Position numbers and translations under genes: made by a program. The notes beneath the pieces are model-generated. The model was not told the origin of the DNA, ran no database searches, and saw only the letters and a list, made by a program, of their open reading frames with translations. A DNA stretch of 51,501 nucleotides from Silene noctiflora (lineage: Eukaryota; Streptophyta; Magnoliopsida; Caryophyllales; Caryophyllaceae), in contig VHZZ01001464.1 of assembly GCA_009801015.1 (NCBI GenBank), forward strand, positions 21,341 through 72,841, read 5' to 3'. Shown here piece after piece: positions 38,259 to 48,587 of this stretch; the stretch's first letter is position 1, and each line of letters opens with the position of its first letter.

Positions 38259-39653
38259 TTATAGTTATAGGGGATTTATGTGTACATCCGGCGTCCTTTC
38301 TTGGTTACAGGCTTACAATGACCAGATAACCTGATATAAGATATGGTGCTTGTGACTTGTGTACATCCGACATCCGCAACCCTGGTTACAGGCTTACGAC
38401 CCGACACAAGGTGCACCGTACACCGACCCAATAGTATGAATGAGATCCGATCAACAAAATGGCAAGTGATTAAGTGAGCATTATTATGTTAAGCATGTGT
38501 GGACTAAAATGTTAGAGAAAGTAGATTAAGGTGAAAAACATGCATGAAACTAATTCATTGCAAAATGCCTTTAAGTTTCACGTTTCAATTATACTTCCCT
38601 TAATCATTTTGTTTATTTCATAATATCTAGTTTTTGTATGTATTTTAATATTTTATGGGAATGAGTTAAGTGTCAGACTTTCATGTTATACTTTCATGTT
38701 ATAATTATTAAAGTTTCTTTAGTCTTTTCTTTTGAAGGTACAGACAGTGTCTTTAGCCTTTGGGACTTTGGGAGTACTTATTTGGTAATATCTATAATCG
38801 AGTCAAGATTCTCTCCAATTTTTAAAAAGAAATGAAGATTTTTTTTTTGAACGGTTCAGATTGCATTTTGGCAACATCGAACGGTTGTACATTTATACAT
38901 AGAAATAAAGGGTTAATAGTGTTTAATGAGGAAATATTTTAAATGCGTTTGTGAGAGGAAATGGAGAGAAAGAAATGGAATGGATCTTATTTGATTATAA
39001 TCTATGTCATTTTATTCTTGAATTCTCTTCGTCTCAAATTTATCGTCTCCTTTTTCTCGTCAAAATTTATTACAAAATTGTTGTCTTATTTCTAAATTCT
39101 GTAAGTATTTACCCTAGAAATCTTTCATCTTGGCCATTTCATTAACTTTTCTTAAATCAACCCAAAATAAAAAATAAAACTGTATAATTGAAAGAAAAGG
39201 AGTATAAGATACAAGTAAGTTTTAAGTTAGAAAAAACGAGAATAAAAACGACTATTTTTCTATATTGACAAAATTAATAGATGTCCAACTTACAAGTTGA
39301 GAATTTAAGTTGAAAAGCACTTATGTTTTCATGAGGTGATATGTTGGTTTATTTAGTAAATGAGCCGATATTTTTATTGGAGTTTAGAATGTGACTAAAC
39401 TTATATGACTTAGTTATAGGTGTACAAGATTTCATCCCGATAATTCTTTAATGATTTTGATATTCATGCAATAGTTTCTAATTTTATGAAGGCAAGGTTT
39501 TTCTTTAAGACAAAATTGTGAATAAACTAGCTCTTGCAAATGAAAAATCAAATTTAGAAAAAATCTATTCGTTAACTTACCTTTAGTATTTTTTAGGAGA
39601 TTGTCTTAACTGTCCGTATGACGTGTCAGATAAGATACACTCTTGACGGACCA
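38259..39653. other. Intergenic DNA; local duplication at 38281-38405
   Basis: GTGTACATCCG, then GGTTACAGGCTTAC occur twice (38280-38318 and 38351-38400) as a diverged tandem duplication of about 70 bp. No gene recognised. Confidence 0.5.
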
Positions 39654-39662
39654 AAAACAACA

Positions 39663-39834
39663 ACAAAGCGTTTTGCTTGTGACGGACAATAGTATCCCTC
39701 TCACAACAAAGCAAGTGGGAGGGCAAGTGGGGGAAAATGGAACACCCCATGGTTAGTTCCACTTGCATATTGTGAGAGGGGCACTATCCGTCTTCAGCTT
39801 GTGACGGATAGTGTCCGTCTTCAATGGAATTTGT
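39663..39834. mobile_element. Mutator-type MITE, copy 3 of 5, exact 9-bp duplication
   Basis: Runs from ACAAAGCGTTTTGCTTGTGA to TTCAATGGAATTTGT. The exact 9-mer AAAACAACA flanks it at 39654-39662 and 39835-39843. A 9-bp duplication is the mark of Mutator-superfamily transposition. Inner modules CCCTCTCACAA and CATATTGTGAGAGGGG are complementary. Confidence 0.85.
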
Positions 39835-40114
39835 AAAACAACAAAATATTGGCTACTTGGTAATTGGTATATACGAAGGGACAAATAATTTGCTATAATG
39901 TTATGCTTGCTTAAGGTAAAAAGGAAAAGTGTAGGGGACATTGTATAAAGTAGCCACTGATATATCGCCATTGTACAACGACTTCTCTTTGGCACTTCTT
40001 GAATGGTGAATGGGTGAATCTATGACAACCAACTATTCAACATTGCCACACTTCAATATCAGAGCACATCTTCAACTTGTACATGTGTTCATCTCCTCGT
40101 GTGTTTATGCCACC

Positions 40115-40289
40115 ACAAATTCTCGTTAAAATGGACACTATCCGTCACAAGCTGAAAACAGAGAGTGTCCCTCTAATAATATGCAAATGACATCAATCAT
40201 TGGGTGCTCAATTTCTCCCCACTTCCCTCCCACTTGTCTTGTTGTGAGAGAGACACGTGTCCGTCACAAGCACAAGCAAGACGCTTTGT
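40115..40289. mobile_element. Mutator-type MITE, copy 4 of 5 (inverted)
   Basis: Runs from ACAAATTCTCGTTAAAATGG to GCAAGACGCTTTGT, the reverse orientation of copy 3, with the same inner modules. Flanking 9-mers are diverged. Confidence 0.7.
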
Positions 40290-40605
40290 TTGGCAATTTA
40301 GGGACCTAAAATGCACAAAACTGTTGACAACTACCTGAACTACTTGGATCACTCAACAGTTTTACTAACTTGAGTCCAAAAACTTGGTCATAATTAAAGT
40401 ATTTTTACTAGAAACAAATTATTATGTTGATCTCAGATACAATATTTAACAAATGAAGCATCAATTCATTGGTAAGAAAAAAATAAAAAATACGAAGTAC
40501 GATGAACATGCATATGCACAAAATGGTAATCAGCATTCCCTTCTACTTCTTCACTAAACTATCCATTTTCTTGTCACATCTCCTATTCATTTACAACTAC
40601 TACAG

Positions 40606-41443
40606 ATCCCGCGCCATTGCGCGGTATATATAAATTTTATTTTTTTTAGTGTGTTAAATTTGCACACCATAAATATTTAATATTTCTCTCTTTTGTATTT
40701 TAATATGAAACAAAAAATTTGAACTGGAAAACTAATTAAAGAGAATTAAGTTAAGGTGTGATTTTTTTTTTTTAAATGAATTTTTTGTCACGAAACTAAT
40801 AATAAATACTAAATATGTGTCAAATTATTATCTACAGTAATATATTATTGCATTATTCAAAAATTTAGCAACATCTATAGTAATATATTATTGCATTATT
40901 CAAAAAATTAGCAACTTGTGGTTTATAGTTTAAAACCAATTTTAATTTATTTTAATGAAAAAATCATAATTATAAATTTAACTAAATGATTAGAGTTTAA
41001 TTATAAGAATATATTCTTGAAAATATAATAATATAATGAAATAAAGTTTTACTTATTACCTTATTTAGTTAGATGCCTTTTGGAGGGAAAACTAAGAGAA
41101 TTTTTATTCTCTTAGTAGTAAGGGGGATAGTATACGGTATTTATTATCTAATACTTCGTACATCTTTGTGAAAACTGAAAAGATTCAAGATGGATACTCC
41201 GTATTTGTTAATTGTGCCTTATCCAGAGTCTATTTCAAATTATGTGTTTGATTATGTTTCCAACTTTGTTTAAGGAACTTAGTTACTCCCTCTGATCCAC
41301 ACCAATGGTAACATGAACCCACTTTTTGTGAGGAGGGAGGTGGGTCTATGTTACCATTGGTGTGGATCGGAGGGAGTATAAGTTTCAATAATTATTACCT
41401 ACCTATTTAAAAAAACCGTGTTAAGTGTTCCCTATATATCTAA
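40606..41443 (-). mobile_element. Possible degraded Helitron
   Basis: The left end on minus reads CCGCGCAATGGCGCGGGATCTGTAG, split here as hairpin CCGCGC-AATG-GCGCGG then GATCTGTAG, like the Helitron end at 37165 but with GTAG in place of CTAG. The far end near 41432-41443 (TATATAGGGAACACTTAACA on minus) recalls the other Helitron start but lacks TC. A Stowaway MITE lies inside. Confidence 0.35.
41286..41376. mobile_element. Short Stowaway MITE, 91 bp, near-perfect hairpin
   Basis: Arms of 29 bp (CTCCCTCTGATCCACACCAA then TGGTAACAT, and the complement) pair with a single mismatch. TA flanks it at 41284-41285 and 41377-41378. Confidence 0.85.
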
Positions 41444-41640
41444 TCAAAGCGTCTTGCTAGTGACGGACATTATCCGTCACAAGCTGTAGACAGATAGTGC
41501 TCCTCTCACAATAAGACAAGTAGAAGAGCAAGTGGGGAGAAATGAAACACCCTATGGATAGTGTCACTTACATATTGTGAGATGGACACTATCCGTCTTC
41601 AGTTTGTGACGGATAGTGCCCGTTTTTAATGAGAATTTGT
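41444..41640. mobile_element. Mutator-type MITE, copy 5 of 5
   Basis: Runs from CAAAGCGTCTTGCTAGTGAC to AATGAGAATTTGT; flanking 9-mers TATATCTAA and GATATGTAA agree at seven of nine. Same orientation as copy 3. Confidence 0.75.
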
Positions 41641-41900
41641 GATATGTAATAAGGTTCCTAAATCTATTTAGAAAAATTTATGTTATAAAAAAATTGTCAT
41701 CATGATTAAGGGACGAAGTGACTCAGGTGACCAACAATTACCCTAAATTCACTTGGTCATTTACATTTTTTTTTAAATACTGTAAGAATTATCATATTAA
41801 AAATACGATATTAAGACCTAATCTAAAACCAAAAATTCATATCATGTCATTAAATTTGTCTTTTTAAGCATGCATCTAACTAAACCACCCGTCCTACTTA

Positions 41901-42078
41901 GGCCATGTTTTTTTGGATAGAAACTGTCTGAATTGAACTAGCTAAACTGAACTTAATTGGACTGGACTTATTGGAGCTGAACTAAATTGGAGTAAGAGTT
42001 AATTTAAGAGCCGAACTAAACTGAATAAAGTTGAACTGAACTGAATAAATCTGAAATTAAGTCCAAAAAAACCGGACC
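41901..42078. mobile_element. Harbinger-like MITE, 178 bp, perfect TTA duplication
   Basis: GGCCATGTTTTTTTGG at the left opposes CCAAAAAAACCGGACC at the right, flanked by TTA at 41898-41900 and 42079-42081. The interior repeats AACTGAACT/GAACTAAA. Confidence 0.8.
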
Positions 42079-42096
42079 TTACCAAATACTAGAAGG

Positions 42097-42820
42097 GTTA
42101 TGCTCTTTCATGGACAACTTTTACTCCTTTATGGACATAATTGACCAATTTACTCCTCCATTTCAACTCCCAAATTTCAATCTTATTTCCCTATTCAAAT
42201 CACCCTTTTGAATTCAACCACCTCCCTCCACCACCCCTACCACCGCCTGTGCTTGCTGCCGACCACCACCCCGTACCCTCGCCTCCCTTGCTGACCGCCG
42301 ACCACCATCCTCCTTCTCTCGCCTGCCTGCACACGACGGCCAACCACCTCAGTCCTCAGGCCACGCCCAAGACTACCCTGCCCTTTCTCGACACAACCAC
42401 CATGCACCTGAGAACCCCTCCCCCCTTGCCCGCCGCCCTACCTCCGACGACCCCTGCTGACGACCTTTCTACCGCCACCACTGTCCCCCTCCCCTGCCAC
42501 CCTAGCCACCCCTTCCCCCGTAAACCATAATTCCAAAAATTCTAATTTTATCTAACCCTAATTTAATCACTACATAATTATTTACATCTAATTTGATACA
42601 CATAATGAAATGATTAAATTAAAGTAATCAGTGAAATAAGAATCTCTATTTGATTATGAGAAATAAGATTAAGAACCGAGTAATTTGATAATAATTTGAA
42701 TAGTCTAAGAGATGGAAAAAGAGAGAATTTTTTTGTTCATTTAGTAAAAGGGTAAGATATGGAAAAATTATGGCAAAAAATCCATGAATGAGTAAAACTC
42801 GTCCATGAATGAGCAACTAC
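42097..42820. mobile_element. Candidate Pack-MULE carrying a GC-rich captured fragment
   Basis: Inverted repeats of about 40 bp bound the region: GCTCTTTCATGGACAACTTT with TACTCCTTTATGGAC at 42102-42136, and the complement GCTCATTCATGGACGAGTTT with TACTCATTCATGGA from 42814 leftward. Between them 42215-42530 is strongly C-rich and Pro/Ala/His-coding in one frame (129 codons, 42141-42530), unlike the AT-rich flanks. Flanks ATACTAGAA and ATACTTCCT share only the first part. No transposase. The open frame starts within the left repeat and is not claimed as a functional protein. Confidence 0.5.
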
Positions 42821-43318
42821 GATACTTCCTAATTTGATACAACTCCATTAAATCACTTCATATAAAAAATAAAATCCACATTTAAATAATGCTATCTAAT
42901 CAAACTTCTTCCCTAAATAACAACCACCTACAACTCTACAACTACAAAATGAGTTGATACCAAACCACTTCTCAAAGTTTCTTCACTTCTCCCTCTTTCT
43001 TTTATTTCCTCTCACTAGAAATAATTAAAATAAAATAATTAAAAATAATCTAAAAAATACAACTAGAAAAGACAAACTAATTCAACCCTTTAGTTAAATA
43101 ATTTAAATTTAAATAATTAAATAATTAAAAATGAATTTACTTTGTAGATAAAGAGGAAAGAGAAAGAACAACTTGTAATTTTCCCTAATTTTTCTCCTTA
43201 AAAAAAAAAAATTCATCAAAATCTTCAAAAAGTTGAAATTTTGAAAAATACCCTTTATTAATTTCAATATCAATTAGGTTAATTGATTGTTAATTTCACT
43301 ACTCTCGTTACGGTTTCG
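42821..43318. other. Upstream region of the TBC gene
   Basis: AT-rich, with CT-rich CTTCTCCCTCTTTCTTTTAT near 42985, a Y-patch-like stretch common in plant core promoters. No certain TATA box identified. Confidence 0.45.
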
Positions 43319-43486
43319 ATGCCGTCGTCGTCGAGCTTATACAGCAGCATCGGCGGCGTTCTCCTCCTCTTTAACGGCGGCGGCGTCGGAAGAGACGGCG
43401 GCGCCGGAGGTGGTGGAGTTGCCGTTGCCGTTACGGCGGTTGCTGGTCTTGCTCTTGTCGCCGCCATTGTTTACACTCGTAGGTAA
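43319..43486 (+). CDS. Possible upstream ORF: 55-residue glycine-rich peptide with hydrophobic tail
   Basis: An ATG-started frame in a sharply GC-rich island, 150 bp upstream of the TBC start codon. The peptide begins MPSSSSLYSSIGGVLLLF, continues Gly-rich, then has a hydrophobic Ala/Val segment (about residues 33-52, VAVAVTAVAGLALVAAIV) and ends YTRR. GTAAAC directly at its end could also be a splice donor. It is either a uORF in the TBC leader, a separate small gene, or just a GC-rich 5' leader; the evidence does not decide. I recognise no family. Confidence 0.35.
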   Translation: MPSSSSLYSSIGGVLLLFNGGGVGRDGGAGGGGVAVAVTAVAGLALVAAIVYTRR

Positions 43487-43638
43487 ACGAAATTAAAATC
43501 AAATCAAAAACCCTAGATTTCGCTCTTGTTTAATTGTGCTTTTTCCTGATTGTGTGGAGTTAATTGAGATTTTAGGTGGTTAGGTGATTAATTAGGGTTT
43601 GGATTTGGTTAATTGAGTTTTGAATTGAATTAAATTAA

Positions 43639-46600
43639 ATGAAAGCTTTAAGAAGAAATCATACTAGTTCGTCTTCGTCAAAATCATTATCTTCTTCTTC
43701 TTCTACTCCGTCACCATTATCGTCATCCTCACCATCTTCGTCGTCGTCATTATCACCTTTCAATCGAAATCACAGTAGAAATAAAAAACAACATTCATCG
43801 TCGTCGCCATTATCATCATCGTCTTCATCGTGGGTTCATCTGCGATCAGTGTTATTTGTTGTTAGTTCTTCTTCCTCACCGGCATCATCACCTTTATCTG
43901 ATCGGTGCGTCTTCTCACTCTTTCTTAGAAGCTCCCATTTTCGGTTCGGAATGTGCTGGTTTTTAGATATTTCTTTAGTGTGTCTCAATTTTTAGCATAA
44001 ATGAGTTTAGCTTAATTCATTGTTGGTTGGTGCCAAGACCTCAGAAATGTGATTGTTTTACCAGCAGTTCTTCCAGTTTTCGGCTCGTAATTGTTGGTTT
44101 TAGATTACTATTTACTCTTTAGCGTGTTTCATTGTGTAGTTTGAATTAGTTTTTAGCTTAATTCTCGTGTTGGTTGGTGCTAGGTCCCCAAAAACTCGAC
44201 TCTCTTACATTATCGTAACAGTTCTTTCCATTTTCGGACATTTGGTTTTAACTTGCTGGTTTTAGGTCACTCTGTGGTGGACTTATCGTAGCAGTTGTAG
44301 GTTCATATTGTTAGGTTTCGATCACTCTTAGAGTCGTAGTGTCTCTCATTATATTGGAAAACTTTCTTCAGCTTCTGTAGGTCGTTCAATTTTTATATAG
44401 AGCGCAAAGTTTGAATCTCTTACTTCATACAACTATTGAGTCTAGGTTGTTAGCTTTAGAACACTAAGTGTGCTTTTCTTCTTATTCGAAACTGGTTTTA
44501 TTGCGCAGTCCACTTGTGTGATAGGGAGCTCAAAGGTTGTGTCTTTTGCTTCACAATGACAGTTTCCACATTTCTGTTTTAATTGGTAGTGGTCTTGTTT
44601 GTCATCTTTGAAAGGCTGGATTTTATGTTTTATTATCTTATTTTTTTGTGTCATGGTTTTAAAAGTCTGTATATTTTGCATTGCTGTGACTTTTTTCACG
44701 TCAACTCGTCAAGTTTCTAAATGTAGACGCTGTAAGCTTCAAAAGTTTGTATCTTTGGCTTTGACGTGACTGCATATAGATCATATTACTGGCTTCAGAT
44801 TTCCATGTGTCTCATTCTCACTGACAAGTGCTTTTCAGCATTTTAGTTGGTGTTGTAGTTCACAAAGTTCGTATTTATTAAGAAATTCCGTCGAAGAAAA
44901 ACAAACATATATATCCCAGGGTCTCTAAGGAGTCTTCCACCCGGGCAAGGGGGCGGGGGAGGGGATATTAAGCAATCTTGACAGAAGGCAGGTTGCTTCT
45001 AGTAGCCCATATTGAAAATGCAATACTAACTTTCACTTGATGGTAAATAAGAAGTGCTTACAATTTGATGAGCATTTTGGATTGGTTGGTCAGACTAACT
45101 AATTGTATTTTAGAGTTCCAAGGGTCCTTTTTCAGCGCGCTTTAAAGTGCTGATCTTCGGAGCACTACCGTCTCTAGGAAGCTAACACGTAGCTAATCTC
45201 TTGTTGGGTGGAATGACATGTCTGCTTAAGAATCTTATGAGTAATTATCTGTCATATCCTGTCAACCTGTCATAGGGAAAGGCTAATATTTGAAATGGGG
45301 TTCATTGATTAAGTGGAAGCCTTTGCACTAGAGAAGTCTATATACTTGTACTAATTCTTTTGAAACACTGTTTTCGTGGTTGCTAATATCATTCAGTGTT
45401 ATGTTAGGACTTATGGGTTGCTAAGAATTGATAAAGAAAGTATTTTTTTATAGATTTTATGGATGGCTATTTCCTTATATGCTGCTATGTACATTGTTAT
45501 ATGTATTTTGTTTATCGGAAAATTCACATGATATCCCGAAGGTTTTACACTTTACCATGATGCCCCTTAGGTTTATTTATACTCACCATGACCAAAGTTC
45601 TAAAAATCTCAGGGGTACCAGGTGCGACAACTAAAGAATGTGCAGAAATTTTTGTTTTTAAATAATTAATGAAAATCTAATGGGTATCACGTGAATTTTT
45701 CGTTTATTTATTTCAACTACTTGACTCTTTTATACTTTGTACTGGGTTTTGAAATTGTGTACCCTTAACTCTTTTCTTCAGTGGTCACCTTAAGTCACCG
45801 TGGTCTCGCAGAAGAAAGAAGCACACACTCACCCTACAGTTGTGGAGGAGTTCATTTACAGAAGATGGGAAACTTCGCGATGGTGGACTTAAGCTTCTGA
45901 AAAAAATACGGAGTGGGGTGAGTTACCATACATACATGCAAACTAATATATCTACATGTATTTTAGAATGAGCTACTTTTTTGTAAATAGATTACCTGGT
46001 CACACCTTTATTTTTATCTAGGGTCTCATTTTTGCAAAGTTGTGTTGTTTGGGCGTCAGATAAGAGTTACGGAGTACATCTTAAAACCCCTTTCCCAAGT
46101 TCGTTGTCTTTGTGTCCTTAGGAATTCTTAATGCGAGTTTGTCACCTGTTTAATTGCGTGGCATTCATATAATCGAATTTTCTGCTGTCAAAATCCTATT
46201 ATAGTTCTATTTACCGCAGACAAAACTCGCCTCACCTCAGTGGTTGTAAGAATAACCATAGATGTAGTTTGTGGATTTAGGGACAACTGCAAGAGGAAAA
46301 TTCATAGTTGAATACGGAGTGTAATAGAGCACTTGAATTCTCGTGATGTCAGTATGTTGATGACTTGATATTCATTACCTTCAATTTTCTGATGCAGGGT
46401 ATTGATCCTAGCATTCGGGCTGAGGTTTGGCCTTTCCTTCTTGGGGTGTAAGTACACTAAAACTGCTATTCCTGATCCCACAATTATGGTCTCAATAAGT
46501 TTTACTCGTACTGTTTTTGGTGGGGGTAAATTTCAGTTCTGTTGACGGCTTAAGGCCATGAAACTAGCTTCTGATTGTGTTTCATCCTCTGAATGTTGCT

Positions 46601-48587
46601 TTGGTATCCAATCATGCTGGATTTCTCGGACTTCATTAAATATGTTAATAGAAGTTCAAATGTTTACATTATAATGATTGTATTCAGTATATTGGTTATC
46701 GAATGCAAATCAAATACCGTCAGTAGCACCATCACATTTACTAACGGCACTGTAGTGTCTTCTCCAGTGATTTTTTTTTTGTGTGTTGGGGTCATTATTG
46801 TGCTGATCTTCATTATTTCGCTCAACAGCTATGATTTGAACAGTACCAAAGAAGAAAGAGATGCTGTCAGGAATAAGAATAGGTACTGTGAAGGTTTACT
46901 TGAAATTTCTTTATCTTCATATCTTGCTTCGATAGAAAATTCCACCTTGGGCGCTCTTTAAGCTCAAGCCTCATTGAGGCAAAAGTACCTCAGTCGCCTT
47001 TTGCATGAGACGGAGTTAAAGAAGCACATTGATATGCAACATCCAATTTTTTTTTATTCCAGTTCTTTTGTTACCCTCCCCATCTGCTCTATTACGATGT
47101 TTCGGTACATATTAACCCCCTGAAAATGCAAAGAGGGTATTGTTGCCAAAAATTTATTTTAGAAATGCAAATTTGTTTTAAGAACAGTATCCTCATTTGT
47201 ATGAGGTGTGTGCCGACACGTCATGCCTTGCGTAGTTGCGCTTCATTGCGGTGGGTCATCGTTGCGCCTATGGCCTTGTAAAACTAGTTTTGGGAAGAAC
47301 TTATCATTTACATATTTTTGTTTGACTGTTTCTGTTCTCAGAGAAGAATACGAAAAACTCAGAAGACAGTGTAGGCGACTACGAAAGCAAGCTGATGAGA
47401 ATACTAGAGAGAAGGAAACAAGAAAAGACTGTATCAATGGGGAATGCCAGAGCTCCAGTCCGGAGCCTGGTTCACCTGCCTCCGAAGATATTGTTAGTGC
47501 ACGAGATTCCCTTTCTAGTGAGAAAAGAAATTCTGACGTTGACTCCTCTGAAAACAATTCCAGCACGGTCTTGGATAGCATTAGTAGCTCTCGGCGAATC
47601 TCTAATGCTACCCCTTCTTTAATCTACTCTGACTCCTCTGATTCCGGTTCTTCTGTTGACGAGCAATTTGATGAAGCTTCGTATCCATCTGAGCAATTGA
47701 ATAATATTGATGTGACTCCTGAAGAGGAGCCTAGCCCTCCTAAGTCAACTTTGCAGTCAAATGTCTGCCAGAAGGAAGATTTTGCCAGCTGGCAGCGGAT
47801 TATTCGTCTTGATGCTGTGAGGGCGAATGGAGAATGGATTCCTTATTCCCCTTCTCAAGCTGCTGTGCCTGAAGATCGGGCCCACCGGTCTGCCGAGGCT
47901 GTTGGGTTGAAAGACTATGAACACCTTGAGCCTTGCAGAATTTACCATGCTGCTCGACTGGTAGCAATACTTGAAGCTTATGCTGTATATGACTCAGAAA
48001 TTGGATACTGTCAAGGAATGAGCGATCTTCTTTCACCAATTATCTCAATGATCGAGGAAGATCACATGGCGTTCTGGTGTTTTGTGGGTTTTATGAAGAA
48101 AGCCCGTCATAATTTCAGGCTTGATGAGGTGGGAATCCGAAGGCAACTTACAACAGTGGCAAAGATAATAAAGTACAAGGACTCCCACCTTTACAAGCAC
48201 TTGGTGAAAATGCAGGCTGAGGATTGTTTCTTTGTGTATAGAATGGTGGTTGTCCTCTTTAGAAGGGAGCTGAATTTCGAGCAGACACTCTGTCTTTGGG
48301 AGGTCATGTGGACTGACCAGGCGGCACTCAGGGCTGGAATAGGGAAGACGTCCTGGAGCAGGATAAGGCAGCGCGCACCCCCAACAGAGGATCTATTGTT
48401 ATATGCCATTGCTGCTTCTGTGTTACAGAGGAGAAAACAGATCATCGAGAAGTATAGTAGCATGGATGAGATCCTGCGAGAGTGCAACAACATGGCAGGG
48501 CAACTTGATGTCTGGAAGCTCTTAGATGATGCTCATGATCTGGTGATAACACTTCATGACAAGGTTGATGGGCCTTTTGATGGATGA
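43639..48587 (+). CDS. TBC-domain Rab GTPase-activating protein, GYP7-like
   Basis: Accelerates GTP hydrolysis by a Rab GTPase in membrane traffic; the Rab partner cannot be told. Five exons: 43639-43904, 45782-45917, 46398-46447, 46829-46882 and 47342-48587, all GT-AG with consistent phases, total 583 aa. The N-terminus (1-90) is a Ser-rich tract built on TCG/TCA/TCT codons, then SSWVHLRSVLFVV. WRSSFTEDGKLRDGGLKLLK leads into the TBC domain, which starts at about GIDPSIRAEVWPFLLGVY (135-152). A Ser/Glu-rich insert (about 195-315) splits the domain, as is usual in plant GYP7-like proteins. Both catalytic fingers are intact: IIRLDAVR at 322-329 (Arg329) and YCQGM from 391 (Gln393). The start is the ATG of MKALRRNHTSSSS, an opening I recall from plant homologues. 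Intron 1 shares sequence with a PGL3 intron and holds a G-run cluster at 44943-44964. Confidence 0.92.
43945..44925 (+). repeat. Intronic repeat, copy B (TBC intron 1)
   Basis: Counterpart of 33460-34455 in the PGL3 gene; see that entry for shared words. It contains a second GTTGGTTGGTGC module at about 44024 and 44170, and lacks the 26-bp retroposon tail present in copy A. Confidence 0.85.
44943..44964 (+). other. Potential G-quadruplex in TBC intron 1
   Basis: GGG-CAA-GGGGG-C-GGGGG-A-GGGG: four G runs with loops of 3, 1 and 1 bases on the transcribed (sense) strand. Just past the end of the shared intron repeat. Confidence 0.5.

Noticed and set aside
43279-43496. Other overlapping frames in the GC-rich island upstream of the TBC gene
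   Set aside because: GC-rich DNA opens several frames at once; only the frame with the ATG at 43319 and a coherent hydrophobic segment was kept, at low confidence.
46593-46961. 122-codon frame with membrane-like segments
   Set aside because: It is read-through of TBC intron 3, exon 4 and intron 4 in the exon 4 frame; only 46829-46882 is coding.
47208-47341. Extension of the last TBC exon to an upstream Met
   Set aside because: These codons precede a good acceptor (TTCTCAG at 47335-47341), and exon 4 joins there in phase to continue the TBC domain.
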